This document shows positions 35,601 through 47,212 of a stretch of 64,000 bases of DNA, piece by piece. The DNA is from Xylogone sp. PMI_703 (lineage: Eukaryota > Ascomycota > Leotiomycetes). A program made the position numbers and the translations under genes. The notes under the pieces were generated by a model, which had not been told where the DNA came from, ran no database searches, and saw only the letters and a list, made by a program, of their open reading frames with translations. Within the stretch, counting starts at the first letter, position 1. Each line of letters begins with the position of its first letter. The stretch is taken from NCBI GenBank assembly GCA_021399445.1, contig JAJTUQ010000010.1:620001-684000 (forward strand), read 5' to 3'.

Positions 35601-37840
35601 TGTTTATTGGAACCCCTGGTCTCATGGACACTCTTGCGTTTTCCGACGATCCAGATGCAGTATTGAGCCTTGAGGAAGGTACCATAGAAGTTGAACCAAA
35701 AGCCTTTGCAGTCAACTTCCGTGATGTACTGGTGGCGATGGGCCATCTAAACACCCGTATCATGGGCTTTGAGTGCGCTGGTTTCGTCACTCGAGTGAGC
35801 CAAAGCGCCGCCGCAGCTGGATACAAGCCTGGTGACCGAGTTGCAATGTTCCTGAGGGGCCATTACGGCAGTCTGGTTCGGGCTCCATGGACCAGTGCCG
35901 TGCATATCCCTGACGATGTAACTTTCGAAGTCGCTGCGAGTCTCCCCATGTCCTTTGCCACAGCGCACCATGCGGTCTATGACCAAGCTCACTTACAGAA
36001 GGGAGAGACCATCCTGATTCATGCTGGATCAGGAGCATTTGGACAAGCGGCTATAATGTTGGCAAAACACATCGGGGCCGAGATATTCGTGACGGTGGGA
36101 ACACAGGCCAAGAGGGACTTGATGACAGACGTATACGGCATCAAACCGGACCACATTTTCAACAGCAGAGACGCATCCTTTGCTGCTGGCGTTCTGGCAA
36201 TGACAGATGGCAAAGGTGTCGACGTTGTGCTGAACTCTCTAGCAGGCAACCTTCTGCAAGAGAGTTTCAACTGCATTGCTCGATTTGGACGCTTCATCGA
36301 GATTGGAAAACGTGATTTGGAACTCAATAACCATCTTGAGCTGGGTTCTTTCGTCCGTGTCGCATCTTTCAGTTCCATCGACTTGCTCGAAGCTATCAAA
36401 TACAAGCCACATAAGATGTATGAGACGCTGAAAGAGGTTATGCGTCTTTTCCACGAAAGACTCATCAAACCTGTTACTCCACTTAGTGTCTACCCCGTAT
36501 CAGATATTGGCAAGGCATTCCGCTTCATGCAAGCCGGCAAACATATGGGCAAGCTCATCATCACAACGTCGCCTGATGATCTAGTCCCAGTAAGTAAATT
36601 TAGCTTCCTCTATATGTCACTTCTAACAGCGTCCGTAGGTTCTCCCAGAAATTCCCTCTGCAAAGCTTCGCCCAGACGCTTCCTACTTGATTGTGGGCGG
36701 TCTCGGTGGTATTGGGCGATCAGTGTGCCATTGGATGTCGACCCGTGGAGCAAAGAATATCATCGTCCTATCCCGTAGTGCAAATGCTCAGCAAAAGGCC
36801 GCTACCTTCCTGGCTGAGATGGCAAAGGTTGGCTGTAGGGTCAAGACTGTTGGCTGCGACGTCGCCAATGAAGCTGCATTGGCTGAGGTGCTGAGAACAT
36901 GCGCACAGGACATGCCACCAATCCGCGGAGTTGTTCAAGCGGCCATGGTACTTCAGGTATGCAGCCCACAAAATCTTCAAATCTAGACCATAGTCGCTAA
37001 TTGCTTTTACAGGACTCAATTTTGGAGCTGATGAAGCTGGAAGACTGGTCTGCAGCCGTTCGTCCTAAGGTACAGGGAAGCTGGAACCTCCACCAGCAGC
37101 TAAGCAAAACCGATCTTGACTTCTTTGTTATACTCTCATCCCTAGCCGGTATTTGTGGATATGCCAGTCAGGCCAATTATTCCGCCGGAGGATCCTTTGA
37201 AGATGCACTCGCCAAGTATCGAACCAAGAATGGTCAACCAGGTGTTGCTATCGATATTGGTATCGTCAAGTCCGTCGGCTACGTAGCTGAAACGGAGGGA
37301 ACTGCTGAGAGATTGATTGGTAACTCAGGATATATGCTCCTTAGTGAAGACGATGTGCTCAAAGCCGTCGAATCTGCCATCTTAACCCCCTACTCCGGAC
37401 AGATATTACTCGGTCTCAACGAGGGTTCCAACCGTCCTTGGGAGGAGACCCAGATTGCACGGGATCTGAGATTTTCCTCATTAAGATACCAGGACTTAGC
37501 GCAGAATTCAGGAAACACAAACAAGGCCGGATCGTCAGATCTCTTATCCAAGATAGCAGCAGCTACATCATTCGATGAGGCAGCACAGGTCGTCATGGAA
37601 GGTATCACCAAGAAACTGATGGATATCTTCATGATTGAAGAGTCCGAGGTCAATCCAGCGAAGTCGCTTTCAAGTTACGGTGTCGATTCACTTGTTGCAG
37701 TTGAGCTGCGCAATATGCTATCTTTGCGGGCTGGAGCCGACATTTCAATCTTCGATATCATGCAGAGCTCGTCTATCACGAGTCTGGCGGCCACGGTGGC
37801 AGCAAAGAGCAGCCATATTGACCCATCTTTGATTCCCTAG
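29643..37840 (+). CDS. Highly reducing polyketide synthase, KS-AT-DH-CMeT-ER-KR-ACP
   Basis: The model is join(29643..29822, 29885..29971, 30022..30079, 30133..30466, 30514..31679, 31752..34769, 34821..36589, 36639..36956, 37013..37840), 2,585 residues with eight introns of 47-72 nt. The domains are in order:
- KS (DTGCS C177, [13 protein letters not shown])
- AT (S655 in SHSSG)
- DH (H989 in [12 protein letters not shown]1203 in HPTTLDS)
- C-methyltransferase (IGGGTGG ~1485)
- ER (~1870-2215, HAGSGAFGQ)
- KR (GGLGGIG ~2224, Y2366)
- ACP (S2536 in GVDSL)

A low-complexity Asn-Gly-Thr linker follows the KS. Two motifs differ slightly from textbook forms: the AT has SHSSG for GHSxG, and the DH has Ser where HxxxGxxxxP has Gly. 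It would make a reduced, possibly methylated chain for the NR-PKS or for the acyltransferase. Confidence 0.93.
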
Positions 37841-38376
37841 AGGCAAGGAAACACTGTGGAAAGGGCTGTGAGCATGCATTGAGTTATGTACTAAGGATCT
37901 GACAATTCGGATATATAAATACTCGGAACCTTATGTCCAGGAGGGAGTTCGCCGAGACAACTGTGAGGAAGTGCTTATTGGAGAGCTCCCTTCAAGAGAG
38001 CTTTATGGGTTGGTTCTAGATAGTAGTTGACTCTCCAAACTTGTTTACAATTAGAGATGAAAGGAAGGCGCAATAGTGATATGATCTTCTCAATTGATTT
38101 AGAATAGTTGGCTGTATGTAAGTTTTAGATAGCATGTAAATTTCAAACTGTTTTTGAATATAAATTTAACATAACAAGGATCACCTGTAACTTCTCTTTT
38201 TCTGTTTACTCGAACTTTCTTTGGTGGCAATGTATGTTTATTGTTTTATATTGTTTAAGACTGACACCTATCCCCCTACCTCTAGTACCTAACCTTTATT
38301 CTAACTAGAAGCCGAGCTTTGTCAAATCTCCCGTTTCGCCTTTAGTGGTATATTCAATGAAAAAAAAGGGAACGCT
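37841..38376. other. Convergent intergenic region (HR-PKS and regulator 3' ends)
   Basis: This 536-bp stretch is the shared 3' flank of the HR-PKS and the downstream regulator. It is AT-rich, with no coding or repeat structure recognised. Confidence 0.5.
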
Positions 38377-40450
38377 TTAACTAGCAATACTGCCAGACTC
38401 TAATAGATTCAAATAGTATTTCGCCACATTGTTAACGCTCTGCATCTTTTGCAAAGCGTCCATACACTCCTTTAGTTGGAGTTCTAGTTGACTCTGTTCC
38501 TCCTCGTCAACAATACATGATTTATACGCATTACACTGGATAATAAGGTGCTCTGCACCAAGAAAAGTTGCCAGAGGCATGAACACATGACACTGAGAAG
38601 TTATCAGTAAAAGTTAGCGATATTGTGAAGTCTGAGTACCGGCTTACTTTCAAATAACTAGTCTTTGTGTGCTCTTTTGCCAAATGGGCTATCTCCTGTG
38701 CAGCAAGCATTGCTCGCGTTTGATATTCTAGTACTTCATTTTTGTACTGTTCCATCTCTTCCAAAGGTTCTAGAATTTTGTAGAGATGTAAGATTGAAGC
38801 CTGCACCAACGAGTAGGTAAATAGGAGCATAGGATCAGCTAGTATTGTTACCATGGAATAATTCAGTGAGAAATTCTGCAACCTCTGGGCCAGCAACCCA
38901 TTGATCCATTCATGTCGAAGCCAGAAATCCTGAGACCCATTGCCGTAGATTTGCTCGACCGTAGATACTTGATAGTGAGATAAGGTACGTCCGTAAATTG
39001 TTGCCATGATAGCGCACTCTGCCAGCGGTGAGAATAGGTTATGCTCGTTGTATGCAATGGCCTCTGATAAGAAGCAAGTCGATGTGGGATATTCATTCTG
39101 AAACTCCAGCTCCAGGGCAGGGAGACGAGTACAGACCTGTATTACGGAACATATTCAGTGAACTGAGATACTTAAAAGCAATTTTAGCTACAGTCTTGCT
39201 CACCACATCTTCTGTTAAGGTTAATGGGAACCCATTACGAACGCTTATGAAACGATCGAGACAATATGCTACCCAAAATGCTCTCCTTTTTTCCTCCGTA
39301 AGGATTATATCCTCCTTCGACATCGAAATGTCATCTCTGCCGCTATCAATCTCATGCAGTCTTGCCAGCTGCACCATTCGGAAAACACGACCTGCGCTGA
39401 TCCAGCCCCGTCGGTAGTCGGTACGGAGAAATTCGTATAGTGTTATCAGGATCCACGCCTGCAGTTGCTCAATACGTACCGGCTCCATGCTGTTGTCACA
39501 CAAATCTAACGCTTCGAGCATCTGTCGGGTCTCTACATAAAGCATCTCTCTCACGCTCTGGAATTGTGTGGAGAGCGATATGGCTAGCGTCCACATGGCA
39601 TTCCGCAAACACCTACCATAAGGGCTGATATTAGGCTGTTTGGACCAGGAAAAGTAGCGACCCTTGTGGAGGATCGGAACGATGGCATGCGCCCTATCAA
39701 AGTATAGCTGATCTCTATAATAATGATCCAATTGATCTGATCAGTAAACAGGTCATGAAAAACGGGTCTAAGAAAAGGGGACATACAAGTCGGCACCCAT
39801 CAACTCGGGTATGAATATCTCTCGCGGGGTCACGCTGCCTCTGGAGGCTCGAGGAGAGTGCTTCTCACCATCGCTATCGGTGCTGTATTGTGCATTGCTG
39901 CTGGCACCTGAGAAGAGCTCGTCCCGCTCCTCATCACATATCGGGTTTTCCACGTGCAGTTCGGCGGCAAGATCGATATCTTGCGGACGGGTGATCTGTA
40001 ACTCCGGCTCCTGGGATGGCTCGTTGAGGAGACGCTTCTCCAGTTGCACTACATGAAGATGAAACCAACATTAGTTTCGTGTCTCTTCTTTGGAAATGAA
40101 AATTTTATATATGTGTCTTTTTTTCTTCTTAATTTCTCTTTTCTCTCCATCTTGCCTTTGTGCAAGACACCTAGCTTTTTCTCTTCATGGGAGGAGATGT
40201 ATATACCAATGCGGCTCCGTAAAGCGTTAAGACTTCCCCGTTTCGGACCTCTAGGTAGTCGATCGGTTTTGACCTCGCACTTGATGCCGGAGTTTAAGCA
40301 AGTTCCACACTTTGGCTTCTGTCTGTCACAACGCAGCTTTCTCTTGCGGCACTCTTCACAGGCAGAACCGGGCTGCTGTCGTGACCAAGTAGACATTCTT
40401 TCAGGCTCTAAGGATTGTTGATCACAGCGCAATGGAAGCAGATATTGCAT
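38377..40450 (-). CDS. Zn(II)2Cys6 transcription factor, probable cluster regulator
   Basis: The model is complement(join(38377..38592, 38649..39136, 39205..39714, 39788..40048, 40208..40450)), with each boundary uncertain by one base; my base-level reading gives 573 residues. The zinc cluster is complete (C31, C34, C41, C48, C51, C58; CEECRKRKLRC...CGTCLNSGIKC). It is followed by an SRIVQLEKRLL dimerisation coiled coil. The middle homology region (QLYFDRAHAIVPILHKGRYF; RRAFWVAYCLDRFIS) is the fungal-specific transcription-factor domain. The 159-nt intron after the coiled coil is the longest in this gene. It is a nuclear DNA-binding activator or repressor. Lying tail-to-tail with the HR-PKS, it is the first candidate for pathway control. 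An internal ATG at 40396 is an alternative start. Confidence 0.87.
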
Positions 40451-41500
40451 GCTACCAGGTCTCCGCTGCGTTACCGAAAAACGAGGATGGGGACCAGCAG
40501 AAAAGCATTTACCCCAGGTCTTACCATGCTACAGGAAGCAGCTTGGTACAGGCTATAGTGTAGCGTGAAGGTAGATTAAATCGATAAAAGACCCTTGCTC
40601 ACGCACCTCGTCCCATCTGCACGTTAATACAATGTACATAAAAGAGCTACCTGGCAAATGCGGGATCATGTTTTAGGTAAACTGCAATGACTGCCCCGAC
40701 TATTCTGGAAGGCGCAACTCTCTAAATTACAGTCTATATTAAGTGCTCGGTTCTAGCTTTGCCGCGGTTACTGTGGTAATTATTTAGGCCAATTTAAGTC
40801 TGGGCTATATTAGATCTGATCTTGCTTCCTCATCTTACGGATTTGAAATGTGATGACGCTAACAGTAAATTTTACGAAAGAAATTACCTGCTTAAAGCGT
40901 CTCTTAATTCTTCAATAGGGACAATCAATTTAAAGCCGCCCCCCGAAGCACGACGCCTCTTTCCACTACTATAGAGAGGTTAGTCGACGCGCCAAGCACC
41001 GTAACATTTCGACTACAAGAGCCAAGACACGGAGGAAGAAACAGCCACCGGAAAAGGCTTCCCTCTTACTATTCAGACGGCGCCCACATGCACCGACTTT
41101 CTCGCTGACACGGATATAGAGACGGTGTCTAGAGGCCCAGCACAGCAGAACGCCCCACCTCGCTACTTCCCGTATAAGCTCTAGGCTGTACACGGTAACT
41201 CTCAGCCCGTACGCGTACCAAGACCGTCCAAGAGCATCCAACTCTTAAAATATGTATAAGCTCTCGTAAACCTCCGGCCCAGGAGAACAGACATGGGGGT
41301 TGGAGAGTAAGCAGGCAGGTCCTTGTGCAGTGCCGTATCCTCCCGTGTCCCTACATGCCAGCAGCAATTGCTGGGAAAGCAAAAAGCATGGGCCAAAGTT
41401 GCGGTGGGCCTCACACCTTGCAAACCCTTATCGCCCACCTCCGACACTGTACAGGAGCTCTTATTGCGGCTGTTCAGATAGATAATGCTTTCTACCTGGC

Positions 41501-41536
41501 CAATGTCTTGGCCAGTGTCTTGACCAGCGTCTTGCG
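41501..41536. repeat. Short tandem repeat, three 12-bp units
   Basis: Three imperfect head-to-tail units, CAATGTCTTGGC, CAGTGTCTTGAC and CAGCGTCTTGCG, lie in the gap between the regulators. No function is apparent. Confidence 0.6.
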
Positions 41537-42010
41537 CAGGGTCCCGCGCCCTCGTGGGTTTGCCTAGGAGCGTTGGCCCGGCAGCTTCAATAGTGAGTGA
41601 GGCCTTCGTATACAGATTACAAGGTAATTAATCACGGTCAGCGCAGCACTGCAAGATAGAGCTTCCTGCAGTATTGTGTAAGGAAAAGCCACGAGCAACG
41701 TGATGCTGCGTCCTCAGCACGCAACGGTATCGCCGTACTTGTGCAGACAGACGATGGACATATCGCCGATACACGACTGATACATTACTGATACACTGCT
41801 GATGGGCGCAACGCCCGCCGCTCCTGCCTAATTGCCACGGCGGCTGGCAGCGCTCTGGTCGATGCGGAATATTTCAGGTGGCTGTCTCTATTTCGTCGAC
41901 GCCCAAGTAGATCTGGATTTACTCAGTACTGTAGTGAAGTAGAACTATCATCTGATTACGCAGTAGCAAGATGGAGCTATCTAATTCTGCTATCAGCTTT
42001 GTCACTCTTA

Positions 42011-42047
42011 TCAATCAATCAATCTATTAATCTATTAATCAATCGAT
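42011..42047. repeat. ATCA/ATCTATTA microsatellite-like stretch
   Basis: Repeats of TCAA followed by two copies of ATCTATTA and another ATCAATC run. It is a simple-sequence tract without coding meaning. Confidence 0.6.
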
Positions 42048-43321
42048 CTACCTGTCTAGGCCGAGCTCGCGCGAGCCAAGGCGTCGTCGGGAGCAAGTGG
42101 ACACGTCCAAGTCCCTGGAGAGCAGAGGGCCCTTTTTCCTTAACACGTAATCCAGTGACAGCAGCAAGCGGCAGGCTCGCCGTTACATCAACGCCCTTGG
42201 CTCCAAGCCAAGTACTGGAATCATCCAGTACATTCGTACGTACATCGCACGGAAACGAGTCCAGTACGACCGCAGGAAGGTGCTTGTTCGCGAACGTGGC
42301 GTGCTTCGGCGTAGACAAGAAGTCACGGCGTAGTAGCCCGCAATAGTCCGCAGGTCCGACTCTGAGTGGCCTCAAGCCTCGACCGCCAAGCACTATCGCC
42401 TATTGCTCCTGGGGCCTGTTGTAAATTGCCCTGGCCATGACACCTACCGTGATAAGAGGCATGTGCAGCTGCTGAGGGTGTGGGCGCGGCTCTACATAGA
42501 GAATGGGCAAGGCGATACGCAACTCCTGCACGTAGCATTGGTCTCCAACGCGAGCTTGGCGGCGTGGAATTCACTCATCAGGCAATGGGAGTGCGCAATT
42601 ACTAAGTAAGCACTCAAGCAAATCGGCTTAGGGGATAGACATTCTCGCTGGTTCTACGGTATCAGCACTATACCAGGGCCCTGCAGTAGACCTTTTGAGA
42701 ACACGAAACACCGCACTACTATTAATTAGGCTCTAATCTGAAGCAAGTCTTGGCTAGTGGATCTAGATTCCACTGTATAATAGCCTACGCCTACGGGATC
42801 TGAGAGTCGGCCTTTCTTACTGTACATGAGGTCAGACACCGCATTCTAATTCGCTCCTTAGAATATCTGCCAAGTCTGGAGGCGCATTGTCGAGAGAGCT
42901 TCTTACCAGCTCAGCGACTCTTCGTGCTAATTGATGGAACACGACCCTGAAATGGACGGACGCCGAGGGCTTACAGGTCGCTCTTGATACGTTCAAGCTC
43001 TTCAACAAGCAATTGCCGTTCCTTTTCGTCTTACACCACACACCCGATCTAGCCTCGCCTTGGTGAGGCAGTGACTTCATCTTATAGCGCGGATGAGATG
43101 AGACGGGATAAAGCGCGCATATCTCTATTATCTGTGTTATACAACAGTAGTTCGTGTACAGTAAGATCTAGCACGCGAGCTGGAGCTCGAGCTCCTAGGC
43201 GTTTCTGCCGCAAGCTAGATCCCTGAAATCCCACCCTCGGGGCTATGACTACTATTCCATTTGTCACTTCTTTTGGGGGAAAAACTTCGAACTTTTTGAC
43301 TTGATTCGCTTACTCTAGGCC

Positions 43322-45980
43322 TTATATCCACATACTCTGCACTGGCTCAAAACAATTGAATGCTATCATGTGAGGTTCTAGCGTGAAGGGTGAGAACGAA
43401 TCCTGGTAGATGTTTGCGACAAATTCATCTGGATTACTCAATCGAGGCCTTTTCCTCTCTCTTATCGGACTGCTTTGTGGTTGAAAACTTGGATCAACCA
43501 GAGTTGGCTCAAACTGAGGATTCAGAGTCTGGCCAGGTACAGTCAGCTTAGAGAGATCCCGGATGGAGGCATCTTCGGCGCGAATTGTACGACTGCTCGC
43601 CGTGCTTGGACTGCTATCCACGGCCAGAAACTCCCAGGGTTCCGGGGTAAGCACGGACAGATGAGATAAATACGGTTGCTCCACAAGCTCGGGCAGATCG
43701 GTAAGACCATCGAACACATCCTGGGCAAGCATGCGGTTGTGGTTGGGATCAGGGACTGTGTTGTCCTGTGGAGAAGCGCGCTGGTGGGACCGCTTTAGCA
43801 GGCTGGCGATATCTAACAGCCTTCTGAAGACTCGCGCTACTTTACGAACGTAACTGTTTGTCTGGATGTTGATGTCGGCCCCCTCAAAACACGCGCATAC
43901 CATCTGCAGCATGCTGAGGTCCTCGTGGGTCTCTGCATCATCTACTCTGGAATCTGACAAGATCACGTTAACCAGCAGCAAGAAGAAGGCAGATACCGAA
44001 AATGCATCTAGCAGGCCTGGAGCTGGGGATGCCCTCCCTGGCCCAAGCTGTACACTCTGGTCGGGCGAGTCGGATATTGATGAGCTTTTTGAAAGCGCCA
44101 GTTTCTTGAGCCTGCCCAGCATTGGCTGTTCATGCCTCCCACTCACAATCAGTAATATGAGACAGCTTGCTCTGGCATCTCTCAGTGCTTCACTATTTTG
44201 CTCAGTCTCGAAGGAACCGCGGAAAACGAGAATGCGGGTTGCCAGGATTTCAAGCTGTAGCTGGTAATTGTAATTATCGGGACATGATCGGTTGAATACA
44301 TCACAGGTCTCCACCAACCGATCGAGTCGTTGCCGAATGGCTAATAGAGAGGTATTCTGCTCCGATTGCGATCTATGTTGTGCATGAGAAGCCTGAAAGC
44401 GCTGGTAAACCTCCTCTTGCAGCCCGGCGAGTTCGGCCCGAACGTCCCAATTCCCGGAGCTCTCAGTAGATGGCGAGCTCGATGCGTACGTAAATCGATT
44501 AGGCTGGATGGTAACACCACAGTCAAAGCTGGGTAGCCAGCACATGGATCCTCTTGATATGGCGAGGCTCTTGTCTCGAAGAAACAGCGATCGAAATACT
44601 TTGGATCTCTCTTCAGCCTCTTCTGGGCTAATTGAGTGCAACATGGCCTGGTCATGTTGCAGGCCCATCATTCTAGCGAGCATGCAAGCTTGTGCAAAGA
44701 TGGACTCAGCAAGGCCAGGGCTGCAAAATTGCTGAGCTACAACACTCTATTCCCATGTTAGTTAGGCGAGACAGTAGTGGAGAGATTGGACCAAGAAGTA
44801 CTCACAACGAGCGCCAGTGCTTGGACATTGATTAGTTTTGGAGTTGTAAGAATGCGGGAGCAGCTGAGAGCGGCGCGCACTGTGGAAAGAAGTGATCGTG
44901 TGAATTGAGCTCTTACCCGAGGTTCAGTGTCTGGAACCATGATTGTGGACCTGGTAACGCGAAGGATGATGGCGTCTAAGCACATCTCCCAAGCTTCGTC
45001 GCTGGGGGCAATACCACGACAGTATATTTGGTCCACATTGGACCAGAAATGCGATTGTACAAAGAGATCTGTTGTGTAATCGAGTTGCTGAGAGAATAAG
45101 GATGGAAGGGTCGAGAGCAAGTGCCTCGGGGGGAGGCGTATAGCCCTCTGTTCTACTTGAAGATCCAGCTGCGCCTCTGCTCCTGCTTCGATGCATAGAT
45201 TCGAGAGCGCCTCTTTGAGCTCTGGAAAGTTACTCAATGCGTCTTGCTCGACCTTTTGACGAGATTGGTTTCCTTTAAGATCGTCTAATAACATAGTCTC
45301 GGAAAACTCACTGCAGAGCGAAAACAGAGTGAAGGGGCCATGGCAGCGATCTCGAAGGTCTCTCGAGGCGCGTAAAATATGGTAACGAGGCGATATTGAA
45401 CTAATTGGTTCACTGATGATCTCTTTTCTCTCAAATCCTTTGCTTGAAGGGTCTTCTGCACCTGAGTCATGCGATGGCATGTGACGATTCGCATATGCTA
45501 TCGAGGACGCGAGATCTGAGAGCTTGTCTTCGATACTAGCCAGACGGTCTTCGAGGTCGCCAACATTATTGCAACTGGAATAACACGGATGATCAGTAAA
45601 GAGCTCTTTCCCTCAATTTGTGCATCCACGCTTGTTAACCCGGCTTTGACATAAACATTCGCCTCTAAATTGCCATTCAATTGACACATAAACAACCCCT
45701 CATTAATTGAAGTAGAACTTACAGTAGCTTGATATGATTGACCCGTTTGGTAGGATTGGAATAGCTGCAATTGACACCATCTCTTTGGCAGCTTGCACAC
45801 TGTGGAGTCTCGCGCCCGCAGCGGATTTTCTTCTCTCGACAGTGCGTACAGGCTGGCTGGCTCATGGGCTATCCAATTGTTATCAGCAAAGTGGCATGAA
45901 CAAGGTGACATTGAGATGGAAGCATCTGGCTAAGACTCTCTATCTCTCATACATACCAGTGCCGAGTCGAGATCATCCAT
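43322..45980 (-). CDS. Zn(II)2Cys6 transcription factor with fungal_trans domain
   Basis: The model is complement(join(43322..44746, 44806..45574, 45723..45868, 45957..45980)), 787 residues with three introns. Exon 1 encodes only eight residues (MDDLDSAL). The zinc cluster is complete (C15, C18, C25, C32, C35, C42; CTHCREKKIRC...CASCQRDGVNC). A LEDRLASIEDKLSDL coiled coil follows. The middle homology region contains SSLFSQQLDY-like and AQACMLARMMGLH-like segments, with WDVRAELAGLQEEVYQRF in the C-terminal half. This is a full-length fungal regulator and looks intact. It lies between the first regulator and the acyltransferase. Azaphilone- and sorbicillinoid-type clusters often carry two such regulators, so a second pathway regulator is plausible but unproven. 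Confidence 0.87.
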
Positions 45981-47212
45981 CCTAGAGCTTCAAGCTGATG
46001 TTTGGAGAACGAAATCTTCAGCACTGACTAGAAAGCTCTAATATCAGGGTCTTTGCTCTAGATGCAATCTGGGAGGGATGTCGCGAATATGCAAGCTTCA
46101 TCGCGCATCGTGGTGGAAGTTTATCGGGGAGACATCACCCAAAGCCCCACTATCACACCGTCCCACTGTCCCACTATCTTAGTGCGATGCATATGCTACA
46201 CGATTAATTAGGCTCTAGACCCTTGTGTAAGCCTGGACCAGGAGACAGCTATTAACTGCAGTTTTGGACAATAATAGGGTAGAGCTACCACTGTAAAGGA
46301 GACCTACCTTTACGTGGCTTTGCGAATGGTGGGTTCTAAATTGGATTCCATAATCGGCATAGAGCTAACAGTCTTCGAAGATTCTGGTTAATTAGCCTAG
46401 TCAGCCCGTTGTGAAGGCCCCCTGGATGCTGACACTGTATCGGTACCGCACTGTACAGTACCAAGAGTAAGGGTCAGAATCACTAGCATGGGCAAGGGCT
46501 GGAACCGACCTGCCGTGTCTTACTGGTTATAGCGTATTGAACAACCCTTGAACCAGATCCCTGGGACATTTGCATAAAATCCGGCAGCGATTACACCCAA
46601 AAATAAGGACGAACAACGCCAGCTAACATAGTGCGGGGCTCAGTGAGATAACACTTCACGTACCCCTTGCCCTGACTATTGGTTTGGGCCCCTGACTTGC
46701 CCGTACTGTAACTGCTACCCGTGCCGAGCTTCCCTATTTTCTAGGGTTTCCAACTCAACACCCCCAATTCGGTCGAATCCGGCCGTTACTGAACCCGTCT
46801 TGTGCAGGAGTACATCTCCCCCGGCTAATTAACATTACGGTATATACTCCCATCTGCCGATCTGGTATTACGGCCCGGCACTGTGCCACGCTGTACTATA
46901 TCCTCTTTCCTTCCTTATACCTTTAGTGCTGACAATGTGGCGTTTCAGCTATCTGAGCTGTTTTATACTGGTTCCCCAGGTGTGAAGCTTTACAGCAAAC
47001 ACTTGCGGAGTATCTCTTCGGAGTTACTAATCGGAGTATTCAGAATCGATGTACCATTGTAGCTAGAGTTGAGCAGAATCAAAGCAGTGATATACGTAAA
47101 GATCTAGAATCTGTAGCTACTTGGTCGCTGGGAATGCGTCTCTATTGTTCCATCTGAAAAAGCTTGCCTCATTTCGGCCTCTTCTGTCTAAACGACTTTC
47201 TCTCCAGAAGCA
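45981..47212. other. Divergent promoter region between regulator 2 and acyltransferase
   Basis: A 1.2-kb gap with no convincing gene. It contains the upstream regions of both flanking genes. The most notable content is the triple 13-bp-period CGGAGT array at 47006-47041. Confidence 0.5.
47006..47041 (+). promoter_or_regulatory. Triple CGGAGT array with 13-bp period upstream of the acyltransferase
   Basis: CGGAGTATCTCTT, CGGAGTTACTAAT and CGGAGTATTC follow one another head to tail, starting at 47006, 47019 and 47032. The array ends 171 bp before the acyltransferase ATG. The first unit is the exact decamer also found in the PKS promoter and upstream of the FAD monooxygenase and MFS genes. It is a candidate binding array for a pathway-specific Zn2Cys6 factor (inference). 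Confidence 0.55.

Larger units (their letters stand above)
40451..43321. other. Gene-poor gap between the two cluster regulators
   Basis: About 2.9 kb without a convincing gene. From about 41,000 the sequence is less AT-rich than the surrounding intergenic DNA. Open frames exist on both strands (for example 41999-42346 and its antisense), but none shows a recognisable domain. The region may be an eroded insertion. The part next to 40450 holds the promoter of the first regulator. Confidence 0.5.

Noticed and set aside
41999..42393. Overlapping open frames on both strands in the regulator gap, considered as a retrotransposon relic
   Set aside because: No reverse transcriptase, integrase, gag or LTR feature could be recognised on either strand.
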